Assembly: GCF_007830125.1 (NCBI RefSeq)
Contig: NZ_VLLG01000002.1
Location: 1,124,550-1,188,549, forward strand
DNA from: Chitinophaga japonensis
Lineage (GTDB): Bacteria > Bacteroidota > Bacteroidia > Chitinophagales > Chitinophagaceae
Length of the DNA: 64,000 nt
Direction of reading: 5' to 3'
The first letter of the stretch is position 1. The number at the start of each line of letters is the position of its first letter. Made by a program: the position numbers and the translations under genes. The notes under the pieces are model-generated. The model was not told the origin of the DNA. It saw only the letters and a program-made list of their open reading frames with translations, and did not search any database. Shown here piece after piece: positions 27,501 through 36,097 of the stretch.

Positions 27501-27647
27501 ATCTACCTGAGCATTGATAATGTGTGGATGCATACCAACTACGATGGCGGCTTTTCACCGGAAGCGTTCCAGTACGACTACCTGGCCGACTGGTCCAGCT
27601 ATCCCACTGCGCGCACCTACAGCATCGGTATCAATATCGGCTTATAA
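24510..27647 (+). CDS. SusC/RagA-family TonB-dependent outer-membrane transporter
   Basis: The 1,045-residue protein has a signal peptide (about 1-26), a carboxypeptidase-D regulatory-like domain (about 27-110, GQVLDAETQQPLPGVSIRV), a plug domain beginning near EVVVIGYGSVKKKNLVGAV, and a C-terminal beta-barrel ending in ARTYSIGINIGL. SusC-type proteins import oligosaccharides or peptides across the outer membrane, powered by TonB, with a SusD lipoprotein as lid. The SusD partner follows after 12 bp. No glycoside hydrolase or sigma/anti-sigma pair is adjacent, so the substrate cannot be inferred. Confidence 0.95.
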   Translation: MKKRLLLLLCYSLLLPPLLCAHAAAADIPVQGQVLDAETQQPLPGVSIRVRNGHQGVTTGENGQFAFTAPENAILVVTYIGYETQELSASASPMLIRLAKSNQGLNEVVVIGYGSVKKKNLVGAVASIGESQIKDRPITRIDQAMAAQMPGVQVQSVTGTPGAALQIRVRGAASISGSNDPLYIVDGVPVEDLGDIDPNTIQSVDVLKDASSAAIYGARGSNGVVIVTTQKGRSGKPRITFSMNFARQEPERFVPMMSAEEWIQFKKDIIDSSWVARGRSLGKNYTAADNMDFRAAELGGTTANTHDLANTTYMYDPYWAYGTDSLDYVNWQEAFFRPAYMQKYNLSASGGNEHVSYLLSGEYLNQDGLAVNTGYERYTFRSNLEVKLNERLRVGLQVSPSISWTKGAGIDGRGGIGPSVAGTAPVQEKGVGSRSGSLGTPHYRWVADQVSPVTVMEETMNRTELVKLLSQMYLHAELLKGLRLSVTGAWNSSSSDNRYYQPTSVTSARRRAVEGSQSTATRRTARNQYYLFQSLLNYDLTVKDHEINAVLGASTESNNAANTTQTNRQFANDNLYTFDQNSSTPTASGTSESKRTLASVFGRINYNYRSRYLLSASFRQDGSSRFGADSKWGFFPAASVAWRLSEEPFLQGIKQVFTDLKVRYSWGIAGNDRIGGDYPAIGLVTSTNYVFGETPTAATGFSVTSITNNNLRWEKTTSSDIGLDAVIANERISLSFDYYNKLTKDLLLSVPVARTTGYTRANANVGSVKNWGYEININSRNITNGPLTWETSLNFSYNRNKVVQLNNDNTPIYTGWESTVKIAVDRPLYTYMLYDAIGVYTTEDQLNKLPKRGNTLLGDPVYRDVNNDGVIDAQDITEVGHPDPNYTWGMTNRFYYRGLDLSILLQGQWGNQIFSMFGRNIDRPTTGLGNYNAKAVWVNRFRSAAAPGDGQTPRIDATTASVYDTRWLYDGAFYKIKNLTLGYTFPGRFIRGIEQARIYLSIDNVWMHTNYDGGFSPEAFQYDYLADWSSYPTARTYSIGINIGL

Positions 27648-27659
27648 AAAACACTTACC

Positions 27660-29150
27660 ATGAAACCAATTGATCGTATATATATAACCGTTAGCCTGCT
27701 GGCAGCCGTTGTCAGCAGCGCCTGCAACAGCGATTTCCTGGATACGGTGCCTATCTCCAACCAGTCTGAAAACGGTTTTTACAAAACAGAGAATGACATC
27801 ACCCAGGCGGTGAGCGGCGTGTATAACATGCTGCTGGGATGGCCCAGCATCCATCACATCTATCTTTCCGAGGCCCGCTCCAGCAACTACTTTGTAGACC
27901 GGCAGGATGCGGCCCGGGATTATTTCAGCATCTCCGCTTTCGAGGTGACGGCCGCGCTGGGCACCGTGCAGGCAGCCTGGACGGACGATTACGAGCTGAT
28001 AGAACGGGCCAACCAGGTGCTGGACCGGATCGATGAGGTGCCCTTTACCGATGCCGGCAAGCGGGACCGGATGAAGGGCGAGTGCAAATTCCTGCGGGCC
28101 CTGGCTTACTTTGAGCTGGTAAAGGTGTTCGGGCGCGTACCGCTGATAGACCGTACCGTTTCTTCAGAGGAAGCGCTCACTTACGGGCGCTCCGGCCTGG
28201 ATTCCGTTTATAACTTTATCATTTCAGAATTAACAGCAGCCGCGGCCCTGCTACCGGCATCCTATACCGGCGGGGATGTGGGCCGGGCCACCAAATGGGC
28301 GGCCCTGGGGCTGCTGGGCAAAGTATATGTATACACAGCCGGACATCCCTTAAAGAAAGCGGACGGCTATACCAAAGCCCTTCCCGTATTAAAGCAGGTG
28401 CTGGATGCGGAAGGCGCCGGCTGGACCTTTGCAACCACCTATGCAGAGATATTCAAAACCGTGAATGATAATAAATACCACCTGTTTGAAGTGCAGTACA
28501 TGTCCGGCGGCAAAGGCCTGGGCAATGTTATACCCGGCGAGGTGGTGCCGCTGGACATGGACCTGGCCATCATGCCCTACGGCAACTACTACATGCAGGG
28601 CTTCCCTTCCGATGACCTGATCAACAGCTTTGAGCCGGGCGACAACCGGAAATTTGTGATACTGGACACCGTGTACCGGAACCGCGCCGGCAACATGGTG
28701 CAGCGAAACTATTTCAGGAAATACCTGGACTCCAGCGCGGCATCCTCCCTGCTTAGCCGTACAGACTGGCCCATTAACTTCCCTTTGCTGCGCCCGGAAG
28801 ATGTGATGCTGCTGTATGCAGAAGCATTAAATGAAACGGCAGGCCCCACCGCTGAAGCAGTGGCTATCGTGAACCGCATCCGGGCCAGGGCCGGGCTGGC
28901 GCCGGCAGCACCCGCCTCGCAGGCGGATTTTCGCGGGATGCTCGAAAGGGAAAGGCGACATGAGCTGGCCTGGGAAGGACAATACTGGAACGACCTGGTG
29001 CGTACCGGCCGCTGCCTGGAAGTAATGAACCCCTGGCTGCAGCAGAACTACCAGAAAACCATTGATGCCAACCAATACATTTATCCCATTCCGCAATCGG
29101 AAATACAGATAAAACCGGGGCTGTACGATCAGAATCCGGGATACTTTTGA
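27660..29150 (+). CDS. SusD/RagB-family nutrient-binding outer-membrane lipoprotein
   Basis: The 496-residue lipoprotein has the lipobox VSSAC (Cys22). SusD hallmarks are visible: FLDTVPISNQSENGFYKTENDI near the start, helical TPR-like region, LRPEDVMLLYAEALNE, and the C-terminal ERRHELAWEGQYWNDLVRTGR and YPIPQSEI. It forms the surface-exposed lid over the SusC barrel encoded just upstream and captures the nutrient. A heptad repeat element begins one base after its stop codon. Confidence 0.95.
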   Translation: MKPIDRIYITVSLLAAVVSSACNSDFLDTVPISNQSENGFYKTENDITQAVSGVYNMLLGWPSIHHIYLSEARSSNYFVDRQDAARDYFSISAFEVTAALGTVQAAWTDDYELIERANQVLDRIDEVPFTDAGKRDRMKGECKFLRALAYFELVKVFGRVPLIDRTVSSEEALTYGRSGLDSVYNFIISELTAAAALLPASYTGGDVGRATKWAALGLLGKVYVYTAGHPLKKADGYTKALPVLKQVLDAEGAGWTFATTYAEIFKTVNDNKYHLFEVQYMSGGKGLGNVIPGEVVPLDMDLAIMPYGNYYMQGFPSDDLINSFEPGDNRKFVILDTVYRNRAGNMVQRNYFRKYLDSSAASSLLSRTDWPINFPLLRPEDVMLLYAEALNETAGPTAEAVAIVNRIRARAGLAPAAPASQADFRGMLERERRHELAWEGQYWNDLVRTGRCLEVMNPWLQQNYQKTIDANQYIYPIPQSEIQIKPGLYDQNPGYF

Positions 29151-29151
29151 A

Positions 29152-29262
29152 AAATTCCAAATCCCAAATCCCAAAATGGGGCGCGTGTCAAAATTAAAAG
29201 CAGATTGCCTTAGTTGAAAGGTATATTCTATTTTGGAATTTGGAATTTGGAATTTGGAATTT
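29152..29262. repeat. Heptad inverted-arm element C
   Basis: The left arm 29152-29175 is AAATTCC, AAATCCC, AAATCCC, AAAA. The right arm 29231-29262 is TTTT plus four GGAATTT units. The unique core is about 55 bp. The element fills the space between the stop codon of the SusD gene and the stop codon of the convergent DUF5009 gene almost to the base. Confidence 0.85.
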
Positions 29263-30450
29263 TCATAACTGTAGTTTAATTCCCATCTTATTCAGCCCTT
29301 TCACCAGGCCCATCACCACGATGGCATAGAAGGCGCACCACAGCGCGCCGGTAATACCTTCCTGCAGCACGCCGGGCAGTTGTATGTCCAGCAGGCGTAG
29401 CAGGGAGTAGATCACGTAGGGAAGGATATAGGTAAGCAGGGGATTGGCCGCTGCCGGGCGGAAAAAAGCCGTCCAGCCGCTGATACGCTTCCGGTCGGTC
29501 AACCAGTACAGGCAGGAGAACAAGATGCAGCAAATGGCGGCGCTGTACAGGCACCAGGTAGGCGTAGCATATATCTTGGATATTCTGAAATAGGGGCGCA
29601 GGAAATAGCCGGCAACCAGCAATATCAGCGCGAAGCCGGCCGCCTCCCAAAAGCGCCGCCCCACCGCGCTGCCGCGGGCCTGGTCAAAATACAGCAGCGA
29701 CAGCACCACGCCGCTCAGTACAATGGATACATGCGCGGCATTACCGCTTTGCCCGCTCATCCAACTCCAGGCGGACTGCTGCACCGCCGGCTGTTTACCG
29801 GCTATGTAGAAAAGGATGCATACCGCGATCATGGCCAGCAGGCCGTATACATTGCCCCTGAAAAGCTGGTAAATAATGCAACTGTACAGGTAGGCCCAAC
29901 CGATCAGCCCCAGTATGCCCCACCAGTGCGGCTGCATACGCTGCGTGCCATCTCCGCCGCGGTACACAAAGGCCAGTATGAGCAGTCCCGCTATGCCGAT
30001 GCCTTTCAGCACATACACCAGCCGCCGCTGCGGAAGCGTATACACGTTCCACACCAGCACCACGCAAATGAAGAACAACAGCGACCATGCATGGATGGAC
30101 ATACCCATGGCGGCCTCGTTATAGCCGCCCTCTGCATTGACCATGAAGAAGCCCAGCACCAGCAGTCCCAGGGAGCGCCACAGGATATGCTGCTGCAACT
30201 GTATGAAACTGTCGCCTTTGGAAAGGCGCCGGTTAATGGCAAAGGGAATGGACATGCCCACAATAAAAAGGAAAGCCGGGAACACCAGGTCCACAAAGGT
30301 CATGGCGTCTGCATCGGCCGGCATATGTTTGGCCCACAGCGGTATACCGCTTACGCCAGCCAGCTCATTCACAAATATCATCACCAGGATGGTAATGCCG
30401 CGGAAGGCGTCAATGGAAAGCACGCGCTGGGTGCTCAGTTGGTTGATCAT
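29263..30450 (-). CDS. DUF5009/HGSNAT-like membrane acyltransferase
   Basis: The 395-residue protein has about ten membrane segments. Its start RVLSIDAFRGITILVMIFVNELA, with conserved SxDxFRG, is typical of the heparan-alpha-glucosaminide N-acetyltransferase-like DUF5009 family, in which related NagX proteins act in amino-sugar use. It probably moves acetyl groups to a sugar across the inner membrane. It is convergent with the SusCD operon; the heptad element separates them. Confidence 0.82.
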   Translation of the reverse strand: MINQLSTQRVLSIDAFRGITILVMIFVNELAGVSGIPLWAKHMPADADAMTFVDLVFPAFLFIVGMSIPFAINRRLSKGDSFIQLQQHILWRSLGLLVLGFFMVNAEGGYNEAAMGMSIHAWSLLFFICVVLVWNVYTLPQRRLVYVLKGIGIAGLLILAFVYRGGDGTQRMQPHWWGILGLIGWAYLYSCIIYQLFRGNVYGLLAMIAVCILFYIAGKQPAVQQSAWSWMSGQSGNAAHVSIVLSGVVLSLLYFDQARGSAVGRRFWEAAGFALILLVAGYFLRPYFRISKIYATPTWCLYSAAICCILFSCLYWLTDRKRISGWTAFFRPAAANPLLTYILPYVIYSLLRLLDIQLPGVLQEGITGALWCAFYAIVVMGLVKGLNKMGIKLQL

Positions 30451-30578
30451 GCAAAGGGTTTATAACGAAATGTAATATTTGCATGTGAGAAAAGCAATTT
30501 GTGCGAATAGTTTTATCTTTAGCTGGCATACCGGTAATGACAACTATTTTGTTAATCACTCAATTAAATCAGTGCTCC

Positions 30579-31133
30579 ATGTTAAAAAAATTTCTCTCCC
30601 GTTATCCCAACAAATGGAATGGCTTGTTTTGCCTGGTTGTAATCACATTGACCGCCGCCTGGCCTGCTGCCGGCAAAGCACTGGTCAATACATGTACCTC
30701 CTTCACCACTCCTCCTCCAGTGATCGTAACTGGCATTTCAGACACGTTGCCGCAATTCCCGGGAGGACCAGAAGCCTACAACCGGTTCCTGTCAAAGCAT
30801 GTTCGTTACCCCAGGATAGCCCATGAGCAAAATATAACAGGCATCGTAAAGGCACAATACACCATTATGCCGGATGGCACCGTAACGGGTATCTCCATCC
30901 TAAAAGAACCGGAGCAGGGAGCTATCCTTGCGCAGGAAATAAAACGGGTGCTGGGCCTCCTGCCTAAATTTGAGACAGCCCCTGGCACAACCGTCCAGGT
31001 TAACAGGTCCGTCTCCTTCAAGTTCAACCTGATGGATGAGTTTAACCAGGTAAAGGATGCCGAACCCGGCACAAAGACCGATGTGGTGATTGTTGGTTAT
31101 AGCATCCTAAAAAAGTCCACGGCAACTTATTGA
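30579..31133 (+). CDS. TonB C-terminal-domain protein
   Basis: From ATG 30579 the product has 184 residues, with an N-terminal hydrophobic segment (LFCLVVITLTAAWPAA). A TonB-type C-terminal domain follows (LPQFPGGPEAYNRFLSKHVRYP, then GIVKAQYTIMPDGTVTGISIL). The FPGG-x-n-YP pattern is common in Bacteroidota TonB-like energy transducers. The long proline-rich linker of classical TonB is missing, so it may be a periplasmic accessory rather than a full TonB. An upstream ATG at 30501 gives 26 more residues without a clear reason to use it. Confidence 0.72.
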   Translation: MLKKFLSRYPNKWNGLFCLVVITLTAAWPAAGKALVNTCTSFTTPPPVIVTGISDTLPQFPGGPEAYNRFLSKHVRYPRIAHEQNITGIVKAQYTIMPDGTVTGISILKEPEQGAILAQEIKRVLGLLPKFETAPGTTVQVNRSVSFKFNLMDEFNQVKDAEPGTKTDVVIVGYSILKKSTATY

Positions 31134-31200
31134 ACCACTCACGGAAAAACTGCGGAAAAAGTAAGACATAGCGCGTATCTTGGCGTTTTAAAGCAGTTAT

Positions 31201-33513
31201 ATGAATTTGGGGTTAAAATACGGGTACTTACTGGCCTTTTCCGGGCTGGTACTGACAAGCGCACACGTCATCGCGCAGGTAGAAAGACCAAAAAAAGTAA
31301 AAGTACAGGGACATGTGAAAACAAAACCACTTCCTGAAAGCAAACCGCTGGCTTATGTAGATCCTTATATCGGCTCCGGTGGCCATGGCCATGTATTTGT
31401 AGGCGCCAGCGTGCCTTTTGGCGCCGTACAGGTAGGGCCTACCAATATCGTGAAGGGCTGGGACTGGTGCTCCGGTTATCATTATTCCGACAGCGTGGTG
31501 ATCGGGTTTTCCCAGACCCACCTGAGCGGCACCGGCATCGGCGACCTGGGGGATGTGCTGATCATGCCGTACACCGGCGATGTGAAAACCAACAGGGGCA
31601 CCCAGGAAGATCCGGCCTCCGGCTACGGATCGCATTATTCGCACGCTCACGAAACCGCCCGCCCCGGTTACTATGCCGTGCAACTGGAAGATCATGACAT
31701 ACAGGTGGAGCTGACCGCTTCAGAGCGGGTGGGCTTCCATAAATACACCTTCCCGCAAGGCAAGCCTGCGCACATTATTGTAGACCTGAAAGAAGGCATT
31801 GGCTGGGATGCGCCGGTAGAAACCTTTATCCGGCAGAAGGATGCCTACACCCTGGAAGGCTACCGCTATTCCAAAGGCTGGGCGGTAGACCAGCGCCTGT
31901 GGTTCGCTATCCGCAGCAACGTGCCGCTGAAGGAATTTGCCGTATATGATGGCGATGAGAAAAAACCGGGCACGGAGCTGCAAGCAAAATTCGCCAAAGG
32001 CGTGATCTCCTTTGACAAAGCGCCCGGGCAGGTAATGCTGAAAGTAGGCATATCGCCGGTGAGCAGTGAAAATGCGCTGGCCAACATCAACACGGAGATC
32101 CCCGGCTGGGATTTTGCCGGCGTGGTGAACAGCGCCAATGCCAAATGGAGCAAACAACTGTCCAAGATACAGGTGCAGACAAAGGACGAGGCGGCCAGGC
32201 GCGTGTTCTACACCGCGCTGTACCACACCATGATAGGCCCGGCCCTGTTCAATGATCATGACGGCACCTACCGCGGCACGGATAAAAAAGTATACACCAA
32301 CCCGGGATTTGACAACTATTCCGTTTTCTCCCTGTGGGATACCTACCGCTCTGCCATGCCCCTGAGCACCCTGATCCACCCGGACCGGGTAGGCAGCTTC
32401 GTGAATTCCATGCTGGCTATTTACCGGCAGCAGGGCAAGCTGCCCATATGGCCGCTGATGGGGAATGAAACCAACTGCATGGTAGGCTATCACGCCGTAC
32501 CGGTGATTGCGGACGCTTACCTGAAAGGATACAAAGGCTTTGACGCCGCGGCTGCGCTGGAAGCCATGAAAGCATCCTCCACCCGCGACGACCTGGGCAT
32601 GAAATACATCAAGGAACGGGGCTATATCCCGGCGGACAAGGAATATGAATCCGTTTCCAAGGCCATGGAATACGCCATTGACGACTGGTGCATTGCCGCC
32701 ATGGCTAAAAAGATGGGCCAGATGGAGGATTATAATTATTACGCCAAACGCGCGGAATATTATAAAAACTATTTTGACAGCACCATCAAATTTGTGCGCC
32801 CCCGCATGAGCGATGGCAGTTGGAAAACGCCATATGATCCTTTCCGGTCCATTCATGAAAAAGGCGATTTCACTGAAGGCAATGGCTGGCAATATACCTG
32901 GCTGGTGCCGCAGGATGTGGAAGGACTGATCGGGCTGATGGGCGGCGACGAGCCGTTCACGCAGAAGCTGGACAGCCTCTTTGTGGCCAAGGGCGATATG
33001 GGTGAGCAGGCTTCTTCCGATATATCCGGCCTGATAGGCATGTATGCGCATGGCAATGAGCCCAGCCATCACGTGACCTATATGTACGCCTATGCCGGCA
33101 AGCAATGGAAAACAGCGGAAAAGGTAAGGCAGGTGATGCAGGATTTTTATACGGACCAGCCGGAGGGCCTGGCCGGTAACGAGGACGTGGGCGCCATGTC
33201 TTCCTGGTATGTGCTGTCCTCCATCGGCTTCTACCCGGTAAACCCGGCCAAGGGGCTGTACGTATTCGGCAGCCCGCTGTTTGACAAGGCCAGCCTGTGT
33301 TTACAGGACGGCAAACAATTTACCGTGCAGGCCGTTAACAACAGTGCGGAGAACAAATACATCCAAAGCATTACACTGAACGGTAAGCCTTATACGAAAA
33401 GCTATATCAAACACGAGGATATCCTGAAAGGTGGGACGCTGACCATTACCATGGGCAGCCAACCGAATTATGATTTCGGAAAGAACGAAAGACCGAATTC
33501 ACGGATTGACTAA
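31201..33513 (+). CDS. GH92 alpha-1,2-mannosidase family protein
   Basis: The 770-residue exported protein has a signal sequence (residues 1-25). GH92 landmarks include YVDPYIGSGGHGHVFVGASVPFG, GFSQTHLSGTG, NGWQYTWLVPQD and GNEDVGAMSSWYVLSSIGFYPV. These Ca2+-dependent exo-enzymes remove mannose from N-glycans and yeast mannans in the periplasm. The gene stands alone and ends at a REP-like hairpin shared with the convergent gene. Linkage specificity cannot be read from the sequence. Confidence 0.93.
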   Translation: MNLGLKYGYLLAFSGLVLTSAHVIAQVERPKKVKVQGHVKTKPLPESKPLAYVDPYIGSGGHGHVFVGASVPFGAVQVGPTNIVKGWDWCSGYHYSDSVVIGFSQTHLSGTGIGDLGDVLIMPYTGDVKTNRGTQEDPASGYGSHYSHAHETARPGYYAVQLEDHDIQVELTASERVGFHKYTFPQGKPAHIIVDLKEGIGWDAPVETFIRQKDAYTLEGYRYSKGWAVDQRLWFAIRSNVPLKEFAVYDGDEKKPGTELQAKFAKGVISFDKAPGQVMLKVGISPVSSENALANINTEIPGWDFAGVVNSANAKWSKQLSKIQVQTKDEAARRVFYTALYHTMIGPALFNDHDGTYRGTDKKVYTNPGFDNYSVFSLWDTYRSAMPLSTLIHPDRVGSFVNSMLAIYRQQGKLPIWPLMGNETNCMVGYHAVPVIADAYLKGYKGFDAAAALEAMKASSTRDDLGMKYIKERGYIPADKEYESVSKAMEYAIDDWCIAAMAKKMGQMEDYNYYAKRAEYYKNYFDSTIKFVRPRMSDGSWKTPYDPFRSIHEKGDFTEGNGWQYTWLVPQDVEGLIGLMGGDEPFTQKLDSLFVAKGDMGEQASSDISGLIGMYAHGNEPSHHVTYMYAYAGKQWKTAEKVRQVMQDFYTDQPEGLAGNEDVGAMSSWYVLSSIGFYPVNPAKGLYVFGSPLFDKASLCLQDGKQFTVQAVNNSAENKYIQSITLNGKPYTKSYIKHEDILKGGTLTITMGSQPNYDFGKNERPNSRID

Positions 33514-33516
33514 TTC

Positions 33517-33552
33517 ACGTCATTGCGAGGCCTTTGCGCCTCGCAATGACGT
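33517..33552. repeat. REP-like palindrome / bidirectional terminator
   Basis: Perfect 15-bp arms acgtcattgcgaggc (33517-33531) and its reverse complement (33538-33552) flank a 6-nt loop. It lies between convergent stop codons, 3 bp from one and 4 bp from the other. The core CGTCATTGCGAGG is a motif seen in repetitive extragenic elements of many bacteria. There is no T-run on either side, so termination is inferred from position only. Confidence 0.8.
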
Positions 33553-33556
33553 AATA

Positions 33557-34633
33557 TCAACTAATTGCCTGCAGCACTTCCGGCGTTAAGTTCCCAAACA
33601 ATGATACCCCTGCGGCCCCGTTCTGCAATGCCAGCGCAATCCCTTTTTTAAGATCGGCCATATTGCCGTGGAAATCCGGCAGGAACAGCCCTGCGTACAA
33701 GGGAAAGCGGCCGTGCAGCGCCTGTACGCCTTCAGCTACGGCATCGCCTATCCAGCTCACGTCTTCCTTGTAAAAACCGTGATAGATCATGGGATTCACG
33801 GCATCCAGGTGCCAGTTGGTCCAGTCCTGCCGTACAATGCGTTTGGCTATTTCCGGCGTGGGAAATACGGCGGCGGTAATGGGCTTTTTATGCTGCTTCG
33901 CTACCTGCGCCAGGGAGTTGACGATGTGCGTGATGCGGTCATAACGGAATTTGCGCCAGGAGGGGCGCTGGTCAGGGTGCTCCATTTCCAGCGGGTCTTC
34001 TCCCTTCTCCGCTTTATAGGCATTGCGGCAGGTTTCGCAGTAACAGAAATCATATTCCGGCAGCTCCCTGGACTGGTCTATACTGTATTTGCTCCACAGG
34101 TTCACCGGCAGTATCACATCGCAGTAGCGGATATAGTCCAGGTGAATGCCGTCCACATAGTCTTTGGTGAGGATGCTGCTCACCTGCTCTTCCAGGTAGT
34201 TCAGCACTTCCGGCTTGCTGGGGCACAGCCAGCGGTAATAAGATACGTAGGGCGGGTTGGTAGCGCAGGATTCCCCTTTGCGGTTCTGCGAGTACCATTC
34301 CGGGTGGGCGGACAGCAGCTCCTTTTCACCGCGGTTCATGGTCCATATCCAGCGGTGCGCTTCAATGCCCTGTTCTTTGGCTGCACGGAAATGCCTTTCA
34401 CTGTCCTCTTCAAAATAGATCACGCCAATGCCGGCCTTTTTGTAAGCGGCATAGCGCTGCCGCAGCCCGGCTTCTGTATCATTGGCGCTGGGATTGATCC
34501 ATACCCGGTGCGCGGCCTGTTTTTGCGGCGTATGCACGCCCGCTGCCACGCCGGCGGCTTTTGAAGCCAGCGGGGGCTGCATCAGCGCTACGCTGCCTAC
34601 CCCCAGCGATTTCAGGAAACTACGTTTGTCCAT
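33557..34633 (-). CDS. Exported GH10-like (YngK/GHL10-type) glycosyl hydrolase family protein
   Basis: The 358-residue protein has a signal with RSFLKSLGVGSVALM, which resembles a Tat-type start. The body is a TIM-barrel of the family-10-like (DUF187/GHL10) group: GIGVIYFEEDSERHFRAAKEQ, YVDGIHLDYIRYCD and HLDAVNPMIYHGFYK. Acidic residues in DYIRY and in EEDSE are candidate catalytic groups. The substrate is unknown. It lies 14 bp downstream of a CBM9-like gene on the same strand and was probably transcribed with it. Confidence 0.8.
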   Translation of the reverse strand: MDKRSFLKSLGVGSVALMQPPLASKAAGVAAGVHTPQKQAAHRVWINPSANDTEAGLRQRYAAYKKAGIGVIYFEEDSERHFRAAKEQGIEAHRWIWTMNRGEKELLSAHPEWYSQNRKGESCATNPPYVSYYRWLCPSKPEVLNYLEEQVSSILTKDYVDGIHLDYIRYCDVILPVNLWSKYSIDQSRELPEYDFCYCETCRNAYKAEKGEDPLEMEHPDQRPSWRKFRYDRITHIVNSLAQVAKQHKKPITAAVFPTPEIAKRIVRQDWTNWHLDAVNPMIYHGFYKEDVSWIGDAVAEGVQALHGRFPLYAGLFLPDFHGNMADLKKGIALALQNGAAGVSLFGNLTPEVLQAIS

Positions 34634-34647
34634 CTCAGTTAGTTTTA

Positions 34648-35481
34648 TTAGTTAGCGGCGGCCTGCGTGGAAAATTGCAGGTATCCCCATTTGGCCGGCA
34701 CATGCATATTGATGACGCCCTGCGGCGACCATACCCAGTTATGTTCCGGCAAAGGCTTGCCGGTGGCCGGGTTGGTCTTTTTAATGTATTGTCCGTTCTT
34801 AATATCGGTGTCCCATTCCACGCGGGAGAAATTGATACGCCATACGGTACCGTTCCCCGGCACCATGGGAACGCCCAGCAGGTGAAGCGCGGTGAATGGA
34901 ATAGCCATTTCCACGGTCCATGACCGGTCTTTGTCATCCGGCTGGTTCAGGGTCCCGTTTATATGCACGGCCGTGCGCATGCCTTTCGCATCCCAGGTCA
35001 TCAGGGCATGAGCGCCCTCGCTGTAAGGCCTGGGCATGAACAGGTCGAAAATGGTGTTGCGGGCATTTACCTCTATCTCGAAATACTCCCGTGTGTCCCC
35101 GTCGGGATCAATGAACACCTCAAAGTCATTGTCATGGAAAATGATGGTATCGTGCTGCAATAGCTTGCCCCATATATGCGGCTCTTCCAACTCGGCGGCA
35201 ATGTAAAGGTATTGTTCGTCCCAGAGCATTTTTACGCGGGTGCGCAGGGGTGGCCGGGGCTGCCTGCTCCCTTCAATATCCACGAAGTCGCTGGTCCAGG
35301 ATGCCTGACTCCAGGCCGCTTCGTCCGGTTTCCCGTCAATCACCGGCGGCTGGCTGCTGCGGTAGCAGGTGTAGCGCAGGGGCGCCGTATCCTGCGCCCA
35401 AACGGTTACTGTTGAAAATAGGAATAGCCACCCGGTTAAAATAGGACGGATGCTGCTTTTACAAGTAATAAAACGGTGCAT
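34648..35481 (-). CDS. Exported CBM9-like carbohydrate-binding protein
   Basis: From ATG 35481 the product has 277 residues and a clear signal peptide (LTGWLFLFSTVTVWAQ). The mature part matches family-9 carbohydrate-binding modules: PPVIDGKPDEAAWSQASW, then LWDEQYLYIAAEL, FHDNDFEVFIDPDGD and WTVEMAIPF. The upstream frame to 35556 is not needed. It is the first gene of a pair with the GH10-like enzyme and may bind the same glycan. Confidence 0.82.
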   Translation of the reverse strand: MHRFITCKSSIRPILTGWLFLFSTVTVWAQDTAPLRYTCYRSSQPPVIDGKPDEAAWSQASWTSDFVDIEGSRQPRPPLRTRVKMLWDEQYLYIAAELEEPHIWGKLLQHDTIIFHDNDFEVFIDPDGDTREYFEIEVNARNTIFDLFMPRPYSEGAHALMTWDAKGMRTAVHINGTLNQPDDKDRSWTVEMAIPFTALHLLGVPMVPGNGTVWRINFSRVEWDTDIKNGQYIKKTNPATGKPLPEHNWVWSPQGVINMHVPAKWGYLQFSTQAAAN

Positions 35482-35704
35482 GCGTAAATATAGGGAATAG
35501 CTATAAAATCCGTCCATGTAATTTCGTGCAGCGTTCAAATAATTCCCGTTTGCCATTTTAACCTGATCCCCTACTTTACTGCGCCGATTTTACAGGACGG
35601 ATTTACGTGATGACGTGAAATGTGCCTGAAGCAAGGTTTCCGTTCACATCATACCACAAAACAAATACTTGCCGGGCACCTGTGCAATAACTCATTATTT
35701 AATT

Positions 35705-35714
35705 AGTAACTACT
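35705..35714. promoter_or_regulatory. Small inverted repeat before HxlR gene
   Basis: AGTA-ac-TACT lies 13 bp before the HxlR-type start codon. HxlR-family repressors commonly bind short TACT/AGTA inverted repeats in their own promoters. It is short and could be chance. Confidence 0.25.
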
Positions 35715-35727
35715 TAAACAGATAGAT

Positions 35728-36084
35728 ATGGCGGAAAGAAAGGTGACCTCCACCAATTACCAGAACCAGGCTTTCCTGGAAAGCAAATGCTCCCTTAACG
35801 AGCTGATGGTGCTGCTGAGCCGGCGCTGGATCACGGAGATCCTTTTCTGCATAGAAGAAGGCAACAGCCGCTTTTCCGGTATTAAGGAAGAGTTGTCGCC
35901 TATTACAGACCACATCCTGGCAGACCGTTTAAAGCTGCTGGAAAAGAACCGGCTCATCAACCGGCAGCATTTCCCGGAGGTGCCGCCCAAAGTGGTGTAC
36001 ACGCTTACGGAAAAAGGCCGGGAGCTGTGCGGGCTGCTGGAAAAGCTCTGTGATTTCTCCGGCACCATTCCGAATGTGTGCTGA
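35728..36084 (+). CDS. HxlR-family winged-helix transcriptional regulator
   Basis: The 118-residue protein has the HxlR pattern: CSLNELMVLLSRRWITEILFC, FSGIKEELSPITDHILADRLKLLE, and PEVPPKVVYTLTEKGREL. Cys near residue 17 is at the usual position of the redox-sensing cysteine of this family. It lies alone between the divergent CBM9 pair and the convergent GGT-family gene, so its target is not obvious from context. Confidence 0.88.
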   Translation: MAERKVTSTNYQNQAFLESKCSLNELMVLLSRRWITEILFCIEEGNSRFSGIKEELSPITDHILADRLKLLEKNRLINRQHFPEVPPKVVYTLTEKGRELCGLLEKLCDFSGTIPNVC

Positions 36085-36097
36085 CAAGCACCTGCGC

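Noticed and set aside
31720..33105. 461-codon minus-strand open frame inside the GH92 gene
   Set aside because: Shadow of a clear GH92 enzyme; no domain resemblance.
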